Assembly: GCA_945787305.1 (NCBI GenBank)
Contig: CALZIH010000279.1
Location: 1 to 6,106, forward strand
Length of the DNA stretch: 6,106 bases
From: an uncultured Desulfobulbaceae bacterium
GTDB lineage: Bacteria > Desulfobacterota > Desulfobulbia > Desulfobulbales > Desulfobulbaceae
Direction: 5' to 3'
Shown here: positions 1 to 5,943 of the stretch, piece by piece
Position numbering within the stretch: the first letter of the stretch is position 1
Layout of the letters: every line of letters starts with the position of its first letter
Notes under the pieces: generated by a model
What the model saw: the letters and a program-made list of their open reading frames with translations, nothing else
Databases searched by the model: none
Told to the model about the DNA's origin: nothing
Program-made: the position numbers and the translations under genes

Positions 1-71
1 AAGCCGACCTCATGCTCTATGAGGCTAAGGAAAGCGGTCGCAACAGAGTCATAGTTGCCCAGGAAACATAG
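1..71 (+). CDS. GGDEF-domain protein (putative diguanylate cyclase), C-terminal end only
   Basis: Reading from base 3, the window opens with codons for ADLMLYEAKESGRNRV, then six more residues and a TAG stop at 69-71. This matches the well-known end of GGDEF domains (A-D-x-A-L-Y-x-A-K-x-x-G-R-N-R-V), the fold that makes c-di-GMP from two GTP. The GG(D/E)EF catalytic loop and everything N-terminal lie outside the window, so activity and any receiver or sensor domain cannot be judged. The gene is co-directional with cheA and ends 44 bases before its start, which suggests a shared transcript and a possible output role for the chemosensory pathway. Sure of the domain family; unsure whether it is catalytically active. 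Confidence 0.85.
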   Translation, partial: ADLMLYEAKESGRNRVIVAQET

Positions 72-103
72 AGAGTTTGCATGCACTATCCATATTTTAG
101 CTT

Positions 104-107
104 GGGG
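104..107 (+). promoter_or_regulatory. Probable ribosome binding site of cheA
   Basis: A GGGG run lies 8 bases before the GTG at 116. An in-frame TAG at 98-100 closes the frame upstream, and no in-frame ATG occurs until residue 69, inside the first Hpt domain. The start must therefore be GTG 116 or the adjacent TTG 119, and this G-rich run favours GTG. Confidence 0.5.
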
Positions 108-115
108 CAAATACC

Positions 116-3100
116 GTGTTGAGAGACGATGATGCAATACAGATTTTTGTAGAAGAATCTGAAGAGCATCTTGCCGACATAGAAAATAAAATCCTTGCCC
201 TGGAACAAGGCAACGGTGAATTTGACGATGACCTGATCAACAAGGTTTTCCGGGCCGTTCATACCGTGAAGGGCGGGGCCGGTTTTCTAGGATATGAAAA
301 CTTAAAAAACCTTGCCCATAAAATGGAACACATTTTGGGCTTGATCAGAGGTCATCAACTGGCCCCAACCCCTTCCATTACCAGTATTTTGCTCAAAGCC
401 GCCGATGGCCTCCAAGATATGCTTGCCAACCTGGACGACAGCAACCTCGTTGATATTTCTCATCATGTACATGCTCTGACATCTATCCTGGAAAACGGGT
501 CGGATACGGAAGTAAAGGCCAATCCAAAGGCAACAGAAGAAAAACCGGCTAAACACTCAACTAATGCGACAACGGCTGCTCCTTGCGTCAGCAGAACAAC
601 TCGGCAGAATGATACGGTTCGTGACCAAGAAGCCGTTGAAATTTTCATACAAGAATCTGAAGAACATCTCGCAGAAACAGAAAAACTCCTTCTTACCCTG
701 GAACAAAAAGGCGGTGATATTGACGACAGCCTGGTTAATACAGTTTTCCGAGCGGTCCATACCGTAAAGGGTGGAGCCGGTTTCCTGGGTTATGAAAACA
801 TAAAAAAAATTGCTCATAAAATGGAACACATCATGAGCATGATCAGAGATCACCATCTTGATCCAACGCCACCCATTGTCAGCGTTTTGTTGAAAACCAC
901 CGATTGTTTGCGGGATATGATTCATAATCCGGACTCCGGTAATAAAAAAAACACAGAAGACCACCTCCAGGCCTTGGAGTCAATTGTTGATGGCGACACT
1001 GACTATCAGGTCGATTGTGCAAAATCTGACGTTAAGCAAAAAGCCGCCCCCTCTGTTGCCTCTCTACCCATCGAGGAACCTGATACAAAGCAGAATCTTG
1101 CTCAACCTTCTCCGCCTGCTCCGCAACAAGTGTTGGCCGAAACGATAGAATCGGCCAACAAAGGAACTCCCAACCAGGACAAGACAAGTCAAAGCAACAG
1201 TCTCAGAGTAAACGTCCACCTTCTTGACCGACTGATGACCCTAGCCGGCGAGATGGTCCTCTGTAGAAACCAACTGGTACAGGCCGTTGCTTCAAAAAAC
1301 ATGGAAAGCATAGAACAGGTCAAGCAAAGAATAGACATTACCACCTCCGAACTTCAGGAATCGGTAATGTTTACCCGCATGCAACCAATTGGTAATGTAT
1401 TCAAAAGGTTTCCTCGTCTGACCAGAGAATTGTCCCTAGATCTGGGCAAGGAAGTGGAACTCAGAGTAGAGGGTGAAGATGTTGAAGTTGATAAAACAAT
1501 TATTGAAGCCATCAGCGCCCCCCTGACCCATCTGATTCGAAATGCCATTGACCATGGGATTGAAATGCCCGAAGAGAGGCGGCTTGCCAACAAGGACACA
1601 AAAGGAAAAGTTATATTGCGTGCCGGCCATGAAGCAGGCATGGTCATTCTGGAGGTCATTGATGACGGCCGCGGCATGAGTACCGCAAATATTACCGCCT
1701 CTTTGGTGAAGAAAGGATTGCTTGCTGAAAACCAGGCACAACACCTGAGCGAAAAAGAAAAATTACATCTCATTTTTTTACCGGGATTCTCAACTGCCGA
1801 GTCTGTGACCGATATTTCCGGCCGAGGTGTTGGCATGGATGTAGTGAAAACCAATCTCGACAAGCTGGGCGGACAAATTGAACTCTCTTCAAAGCCGGGT
1901 AAAGGAACCGCCATCCGAATCAAACTGCCGCTCACCTTGGCTATTATTTCCGCTCAGATCATTATCTGCGGACAACAACGCTATTCAATACCCCAGGTAA
2001 ACCTTGAAGAACTTCTTCGTGTCCCGCCCAACGAGATAAAAGATCGGGTTGAGTTAGTCGGCAAGGCTGCTGTATTGAAGCTACGCGGAAAGCTGCTTCC
2101 TCTTGTCAAACTGGTGGATGTACTTGGCGGAGCAAATGACTACGTGGATGAAAGTACGGGGGACATCAAACAAGACCGACGAAAAAATATTGCTGATCGA
2201 CGGTCTCTGCGAACGGTGCTCGGGCAACAACCGGAAGAAGTTGACATTGGCGAGAAACAAACAAACAAAGGCACAGTTGTACGTACCAGCAAAGAGCGTA
2301 GGCGGCGCAAAAGCGGCACCCTGTATATTGCAATAGTCAATACCGGAACATTGGAATACGGACTTGTCGTCGACGCATTAAAAGAAGCAGAGGAGATAGT
2401 TGTCAAGCCGTTGGGACGTCACTTGAAAGCGAGCAGGAAATACTCCGGCGCCACAATCATGGGAGACGGTTGTGTTTCACTCATCCTTGATGTGGGTAAC
2501 ATAGCAAAACAGGCAGGACTTCTTTCTTTTGAAAATTCTGAGCGGTCCATGCAGTTAAGTAAGGAGCTGGAAAATTCTGCCCGTCAACGTGAGGACATGC
2601 AATCGTTTCTTTTATTCAGAAATGGCGGGTCGGATCAGTTTGCCGTCCCTTTAAACCTGGTATTGCGCGTGATCCAAATACATGCCTCGGAAATTGAATA
2701 TACCATCGGTAAGCGAGTACTTCAATATCGCGGAGAAAGCGTGCCGCTCTATTCACTTGATGAGGTTGTAGATATTGCTCCTTGTGGAGATCGTGAAGAT
2801 TTTCTGGTCATTCTTTTTCAGGTAACGGGAAGGCACGTAGGACTGCTGGCAACACAACCGGTCAATTCAAGAGAAATAGCCATATCCATTGATGAAAAAC
2901 CACAACAAGAGCCCGGTATCATGGGCTCTGTAATAATAGACAAAAAAACCACATTGCTGGTGAACATTCATGAAGTTGTAAAAATTCTCAGCCCGCACTG
3001 GTTCAAGCCCAACAACCAGATGCAGGTAAAAGGCAGGCATACTATTCTGATTGCAGAAGATTCGGCGTTCTTTCAAACCCAGGTTGCAAAAACTTTGGAA

Positions 3101-3406
3101 GAAGAAGGCTTTAAAACAATCATAGCTGAGGATGGTCAAGCAGCTTGGGAAAAACTGGTGGAGAATGCCGAGGTGGTTTCCCTACTGGTAACAGATATTG
3201 AGATGCCGCGGCTGAATGGGTTTAAGCTTACCGAAAAGATTAGAGAAAGTGATCGCTTCATAAACCTGCCGATTATTGCACTTACAACGTTGGCAGGAAA
3301 CGATGACTATCAAAGAGGAAAGGAAGCCGGTGTCAATGAATACCTCGTAAAATTTGACCGGGATCTGCTCATAGAAAATGTACTCAAACTGCTTGCAGTA
3401 CGATAG
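116..3406 (+). CDS. cheA: Hybrid chemotaxis histidine kinase CheA with two Hpt, two CheW-like and one receiver domain
   Basis: Cytoplasmic kinase that couples receptor signals to phosphotransfer. Domains in order: Hpt1 (about 4-125, phospho-site H49 in AVHTVKGGAG), Hpt2 (about 170-290, H215 in the same motif), a Pro/Ser/Gln-rich linker (about 294-358), dimerization domain (about 361-425), and HATPase with N-box HLIRNAIDHGIE (472-483), DDGRG (516-520), LPGFSTAE (555-562) and GRGVGMDVV (569-577). Next come CheW-like domain 1 (about 606-800, with a basic insert at 675-733), CheW-like domain 2 (about 828-958) and a receiver (about 975-1094) with E981/D982, phospho-acceptor D1027 in TDIEMP, T1057 and K1079. 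At 1096 aa it is far longer than E. coli CheA (about 650 aa) because of the extra Hpt, CheW and receiver domains. All core kinase motifs look intact. The start is GTG. It heads the che genes after a GGDEF gene. CheA-receiver hybrids such as WspE and FrzE serve non-canonical pathways; which output applies here is inferred. Confidence 0.96.
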   Translation: MLRDDDAIQIFVEESEEHLADIENKILALEQGNGEFDDDLINKVFRAVHTVKGGAGFLGYENLKNLAHKMEHILGLIRGHQLAPTPSITSILLKAADGLQDMLANLDDSNLVDISHHVHALTSILENGSDTEVKANPKATEEKPAKHSTNATTAAPCVSRTTRQNDTVRDQEAVEIFIQESEEHLAETEKLLLTLEQKGGDIDDSLVNTVFRAVHTVKGGAGFLGYENIKKIAHKMEHIMSMIRDHHLDPTPPIVSVLLKTTDCLRDMIHNPDSGNKKNTEDHLQALESIVDGDTDYQVDCAKSDVKQKAAPSVASLPIEEPDTKQNLAQPSPPAPQQVLAETIESANKGTPNQDKTSQSNSLRVNVHLLDRLMTLAGEMVLCRNQLVQAVASKNMESIEQVKQRIDITTSELQESVMFTRMQPIGNVFKRFPRLTRELSLDLGKEVELRVEGEDVEVDKTIIEAISAPLTHLIRNAIDHGIEMPEERRLANKDTKGKVILRAGHEAGMVILEVIDDGRGMSTANITASLVKKGLLAENQAQHLSEKEKLHLIFLPGFSTAESVTDISGRGVGMDVVKTNLDKLGGQIELSSKPGKGTAIRIKLPLTLAIISAQIIICGQQRYSIPQVNLEELLRVPPNEIKDRVELVGKAAVLKLRGKLLPLVKLVDVLGGANDYVDESTGDIKQDRRKNIADRRSLRTVLGQQPEEVDIGEKQTNKGTVVRTSKERRRRKSGTLYIAIVNTGTLEYGLVVDALKEAEEIVVKPLGRHLKASRKYSGATIMGDGCVSLILDVGNIAKQAGLLSFENSERSMQLSKELENSARQREDMQSFLLFRNGGSDQFAVPLNLVLRVIQIHASEIEYTIGKRVLQYRGESVPLYSLDEVVDIAPCGDREDFLVILFQVTGRHVGLLATQPVNSREIAISIDEKPQQEPGIMGSVIIDKKTTLLVNIHEVVKILSPHWFKPNNQMQVKGRHTILIAEDSAFFQTQVAKTLEEEGFKTIIAEDGQAAWEKLVENAEVVSLLVTDIEMPRLNGFKLTEKIRESDRFINLPIIALTTLAGNDDYQRGKEAGVNEYLVKFDRDLLIENVLKLLAVR
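125..922 (+). repeat. Tandem duplication of the Hpt domain inside cheA
   Basis: Residues 4-103 (125-424) and 170-269 (623-922) align without gaps at a spacing of 166 residues, with about 64 of 100 positions identical by hand count. The 19 residues from V44 to N62 (245-301) and V210 to N228 (743-799) are fully identical, yet 9 of the 19 codons differ at synonymous sites. This points to an old internal duplication held by protein-level selection, not a recent copy or an assembly artefact. Confidence 0.9.
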
Positions 3407-3412
3407 GATTTC

Positions 3413-3431
3413 TTACCCCATTCAAGGGTAA
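3413..3431 (+). promoter_or_regulatory. Small inverted repeat enclosing the cheW ribosome binding site
   Basis: TTACCC (3413-3418) and GGGTAA (3426-3431) are perfect 6-base complements around a 7-base loop, in the 30-base gap between cheA and cheW. The Shine-Dalgarno-like AAGGG (3424-3428, 8 bases before the cheW ATG) lies partly in the 3' arm. A hairpin could damp cheW translation. The stem is short and half A/T, so it may be weak or fortuitous. It has no U-tract and is not a terminator. Confidence 0.35.
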
Positions 3432-3436
3432 CATCA

Positions 3437-3898
3437 ATGCAATATCAAAACACTATATCTTCACAACACAATGAGACCATAGACCTCCTTGTTTTCTTTA
3501 TTGGCGAATTTCGCTGTGGAATAGATATCCTGGAAATCGAAGGTATAAATTTGGTACCTCTCATTACACCGGTGTACAACGAACCGGATTATGTGAAAGG
3601 ATTGCTCAACCTGCGCGGTCAGGTTGTCACGGTTTTGGATCTGGGAAAACGGCTAGGCTTTGACAATTCTACAATAACGAAAAAAAGCAGAATCATTATC
3701 ATAAAATCGGAAGCCGAATACCTTGGTCTGCTTGTCGATTCCGTTTCAGATGTCCTGCCAGTCGAGGTGCAGTTTGTGGAAATCCCCCCTGAGAACACCC
3801 TGGAAGGCAAGGAGCCCTATTTCAGCGGGATAGTAAAAAACGAAAACAAATTGACGGCCATTCTTGATGTCAGGAAAATTATTACAGCTGATATTTGA
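3437..3898 (+). CDS. cheW: Chemotaxis coupling protein CheW
   Basis: A 153-residue stand-alone CheW-like protein, the usual length for the adaptor that bridges MCP signalling tips and the CheA P5 domain in the cytoplasmic receptor array. After a short polar N-tail, the first beta strand begins near LLVFFIGEFRCGIDI (17-31). The family hallmark GLLNLRGQVVTVLDLG spans 55-70, and the second barrel follows with LGLLVDSVSDVL (96-107) and a C-terminal ILDVRKII (142-149). The ATG at 3437 has AAGGG 8 bases upstream. It sits 30 bases after cheA and 3 bases before cheB, consistent with one operon. With the two CheW-like domains inside CheA, the cluster encodes three CheW folds. No key motif is missing. 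Confidence 0.95.
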   Translation: MQYQNTISSQHNETIDLLVFFIGEFRCGIDILEIEGINLVPLITPVYNEPDYVKGLLNLRGQVVTVLDLGKRLGFDNSTITKKSRIIIIKSEAEYLGLLVDSVSDVLPVEVQFVEIPPENTLEGKEPYFSGIVKNENKLTAILDVRKIITADI

Positions 3899-3901
3899 CG
3901 G

Positions 3902-4117
3902 ATGAGTTCCTTCAAAACCGCATCAAAAAGTGATCAGGCTAATAGTTTGGGACCATTACGCCTTTTAATTGTTGACGACTCAACCTTACAAAGAAAAATA
4001 ATCAAAGACGCCCTCTCTCCTCTTCCCGGAGTGGAAGTCAGTAGTTGGAACGACATCAATCGGCAAAGACGCACTATTAAGAATAGCATCATTACAACCA
4101 GATATTGTCACCCTTGA
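3902..4117 (+). CDS. Truncated N-terminal CheB receiver fragment (5' part of broken cheB)
   Basis: Read literally, translation from ATG 3902 gives 71 residues. Residues 21-46 are a true CheB receiver start with the acidic pair in VDDS. From about residue 47 the sequence (SSWNDINRQRR...) is out-of-frame and unlike any receiver. The TGA at 4115-4117 overlaps the codon for the expected phospho-acceptor Asp (4116-4118 in the other frame), so this product cannot accept phosphate and is probably unstable. It is listed only because it is what the sequence encodes if the frameshift is real. Confidence 0.4.
   Translation: MSSFKTASKSDQANSLGPLRLLIVDDSTLQRKIIKDALSPLPGVEVSSWNDINRQRRTIKNSIITTRYCHP
4037..4046 (+). 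other. Frameshift site in cheB
   Basis: The upstream frame reads GTG GAA GTC AGT AGT TGG here, while the downstream homologous frame reads GTA GTT GGA ACG ACA. Both frames are open only between 4002 and 4114, and homology places the switch at about 4038-4044. Dropping one base gives VEVVVGTT. Dropping four bases (CAGT or AGTC) from the AGTCAGTAGT run gives VEVVGTT, which restores the exact spacing of E. coli CheB. A short repeat-associated insertion is therefore a plausible origin. Confidence 0.75.
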
Positions 4118-4124
4118 CGTAGAA

Positions 4125-5051
4125 ATGCCAGATATGAATGGCATTGAGGTGTTAACCGAGCTGGAAAAAAGTGCTTTTTCCGGAGCTGTGATCATGGTGA
4201 GCACTTACACGGAAAAGGGTGCGCCTCTCACTCTTAAGGCATTGGAGCTTGGCGCCTTTGATTTTATCCTCAAACCCTCTTTGTCATCAATGGAGGCCAA
4301 TCTTGCCATACTTCGTGAAAGATTTCTTCCGATGGCGGAAGCGCTGGCCCAGCGCAAAAAAATTAATCGTCTCTTACTGGGAAACGTTGAACAGGATGAA
4401 AAGGGCCCGCTCGCTCATTTCCAAGACGTTATTTCCCGGCCGTCCGATATTTCCATAAAAGGAAATGCGATAACAACTACTCCCCAGATCATTGCAATTG
4501 GTGTTTCAACCGGGGGACCTAAAGCGCTGGCTGAGATCATCCCAAAATTTCCCCGCCGATTATTGGTTCCCATAGTAATCGTTCAGCATATGCCTCAGGA
4601 GTTCACCGCCGAGTTTGCGAGAAATTTAAACGCAAAAAGCCGGTTAACGGTAAAAGAAGCTGAAAATGGCGAGGCACTTCATGCCGGCACGGTCTACATT
4701 GCTCCCGGAGGCAGACAGTTGAGGGTTGTCCAAGCCGTCTCAGAAAAAATTATCCAGGTTACCGACGACCCGCCGGCAAACGGCTGCAAACCATCGGTGG
4801 ACTACTGTTTTCGCTCAATTGCCAAGCTATACGGCAGTAAGGCAATGGGTATAGTCTTAACCGGCATGGGAAGAGACGGCGCTGTTGGTGCTCAGGTCAT
4901 GAAAAGCTATGGCGCTAGAATTATGGTCCAGGATGAAACAACATCTGTCGTCTTCGGCATGCCCAAGGCCGTAATTGATGCCGGTGCTGCCGACTTGGTC
5001 TGCCCTTTGCACAAAATGTCGGATGAAATAGACCACGCCTTGAATGGGTGA
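4125..5051 (+). CDS. cheB: CheB methylesterase part: second half of the receiver plus the catalytic domain (3' part of broken cheB)
   Basis: A 308-residue open frame that an automatic caller would probably list as the CheB gene. It begins at MPDMNG, just past the phospho-acceptor Asp, and includes the rest of the receiver (VIMVSTYT at 22-29, conserved Lys in ILKPS at 48-52), a linker (about 70-118) and the full CheB catalytic domain (about 119-305) with S128, H155 and D251. No ATG, GTG or TTG occurs in this frame between its opening at 4002 and 4125, and no clear ribosome site precedes 4125. The TGA of the upstream fragment ends 7 bases earlier, so reinitiation is conceivable. In E. coli the isolated CheB catalytic domain is active without its receiver, so such a product might be unregulated. 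It overlaps cheR by 8 bases. Confidence 0.8.
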   Translation: MPDMNGIEVLTELEKSAFSGAVIMVSTYTEKGAPLTLKALELGAFDFILKPSLSSMEANLAILRERFLPMAEALAQRKKINRLLLGNVEQDEKGPLAHFQDVISRPSDISIKGNAITTTPQIIAIGVSTGGPKALAEIIPKFPRRLLVPIVIVQHMPQEFTAEFARNLNAKSRLTVKEAENGEALHAGTVYIAPGGRQLRVVQAVSEKIIQVTDDPPANGCKPSVDYCFRSIAKLYGSKAMGIVLTGMGRDGAVGAQVMKSYGARIMVQDETTSVVFGMPKAVIDAGAADLVCPLHKMSDEIDHALNG

Positions 5052-5943
5052 TACCTTGTCGTATACTCTCCCAACCATAACACCTGAAGAAATTCGCCTT
5101 TTCCGTAAATATATCTACAAGATCTGTGGGATAGAGCTTGGCCGGGACAAAGGGTATCTCCTGGAAAACAGGTTTTTCGGCATATTGAAAGAACTTGAAT
5201 GTGCTTCCTTTACAGACCTCCACAACCTGAGCAGAAATAACAGCAGCAAGGTTCTTGAGAAAAGGCTGATTGATGCCATCACCACCCATGAAACTTCTTT
5301 TTTTCGCGACAATGCACTCTTTGAGCTGTTGAAACAAAAAATCATCCCTGATCTCACTGCATACCGTTATCAGGGGAAACAAGATGGTTCCTTACCGATA
5401 CCGCTGAGTATCTGGAGTGCCGCCTGTTCAACCGGACAGGAGATCTACAGTATTGCCATTGTATTGAAAGAGTTATTTGAAGAGCTGGGAAACTATCGCA
5501 TCAGGTTGCTGGGAAGTGACATCTCTGAGGATTCGATACAGCAAGCCAATGCCGGGCAGTATAACGGGTTTGAAATGAATCGAGGCCTGAGCCAAAATCG
5601 AATTGCACGGTTTTTTCGAAAAGAAGGTGACTGTTGGACAGTAAAAGATGATGTCAAATCCTTGGTCAGCTTCCAATGCATGAACCTAATGGATTCTTTT
5701 CAGCAGTTGGGAAAATTTGACATCATTTTCTGCCGCAACCTGGCGGTATATTTTCCACAGGATGATCGGAGAAAATTTTTCAAACGCATGGCGACGTCTA
5801 TGCATTCTCATGGCTACCTGGTTGTTGGCTCGACAGAATCACTCAGCGATTTACATGATATCTTCATCGGTACACAACACATGGGTGCGTCCTATTATCA
5901 ATTACGGCCACAAAGCGACACTACGCCCGCTCGGAAACATTAA
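5044..5943 (+). CDS. cheR: Chemotaxis protein methyltransferase CheR
   Basis: SAM-dependent methyltransferase that methylates receptor glutamates, opposing CheB; cytoplasmic. The N-terminal helical CheR domain covers about 10-90 and ends in THETSFFRD (81-89), the usual substrate-side motif. The Rossmann domain follows with SAM-binding WSAACSTGQEIYSIA (124-138; the common form is STGEEPYS, so Q and I are mild variants), LLGSDISEDSIQQANAGQY (155-173), the RGL motif (180-182), FDIIFCRNLAVYF (225-237) and GYLVVGSTESL (257-267). At 299 aa it has normal length, with no TPR tail. ATG 5044 overlaps the cheB stop by 8 bases, pointing to translational coupling. TTG 5056, preceded by GGGTG, is an alternative start that would remove four residues. 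It is the last gene of the + strand run. Confidence 0.95.
   Translation: MGDTLSYTLPTITPEEIRLFRKYIYKICGIELGRDKGYLLENRFFGILKELECASFTDLHNLSRNNSSKVLEKRLIDAITTHETSFFRDNALFELLKQKIIPDLTAYRYQGKQDGSLPIPLSIWSAACSTGQEIYSIAIVLKELFEELGNYRIRLLGSDISEDSIQQANAGQYNGFEMNRGLSQNRIARFFRKEGDCWTVKDDVKSLVSFQCMNLMDSFQQLGKFDIIFCRNLAVYFPQDDRRKFFKRMATSMHSHGYLVVGSTESLSDLHDIFIGTQHMGASYYQLRPQSDTTPARKH

Larger units (their letters stand above)
3902..5051 (+). pseudogene. cheB: Protein-glutamate methylesterase CheB, reading frame broken in the receiver domain
   Basis: CheB removes methyl groups from receptor glutamates and deamidates glutamines; phosphorylation of its receiver by CheA activates it. The receiver starts normally (LLIVDDSTLQRKII, residues 21-34) but after GVEV (43-46) the frame moves by one base; homology resumes downstream as VGTTSIGKDALL and then TLDVEMPDMNG. 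Joining V46 to the GTT at 4044 rebuilds a 381-residue CheB, with 47 residues from the first receiver Asp to the phospho-acceptor Asp, the same as in E. coli CheB. The methylesterase domain is complete, with Ser (GVSTGG, codon 4506), His (VQHMP, codon 4587) and Asp (GMGRDGA, codon 4875). The gene starts 3 bases after cheW without a strong ribosome site, so translational coupling is likely. The break may be a sequencing error, a true mutation or, less likely, recoding. Confidence 0.85.

Noticed and set aside
78..85. Perfect 8-base palindrome TGCATGCA
   Set aside because: A single short copy with no partner site; easily due to chance.
72..115. Possible promoter before cheA (TTTGCA at 76-81 and TATTTT at 93-98)
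   Set aside because: The spacing is only 11 bases, far below the 16-18 needed for a sigma-70 promoter, and no sigma-54 pattern is present. The short gap fits read-through from the GGDEF gene.
1354..1935. A 193-codon open frame on the - strand
   Set aside because: It lies wholly within the cheA ATPase coding region, is Ser/Pro/Arg-rich as expected of an antisense shadow, and shows no recognisable domain.
2174..2311. RR-rich stretch of CheA as a PilZ-like c-di-GMP binding motif
   Set aside because: PilZ needs an RxxxR loop followed by a D/NxSxxG strand in a beta barrel. No D/NxSxxG follows, and the segment is a loop within a CheW-like fold.
4037..4046. Programmed +1 frameshifting in cheB
   Set aside because: No slippery codon next to a stop as in prfB and no internal Shine-Dalgarno sequence is seen. 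The spacing better fits a 4-base insertion, and CheB is not a known recoded gene.
4921..5382. A 153-codon open frame on the - strand across the cheB/cheR junction
   Set aside because: Both + strand genes there have clear family motifs; the antisense frame has none.
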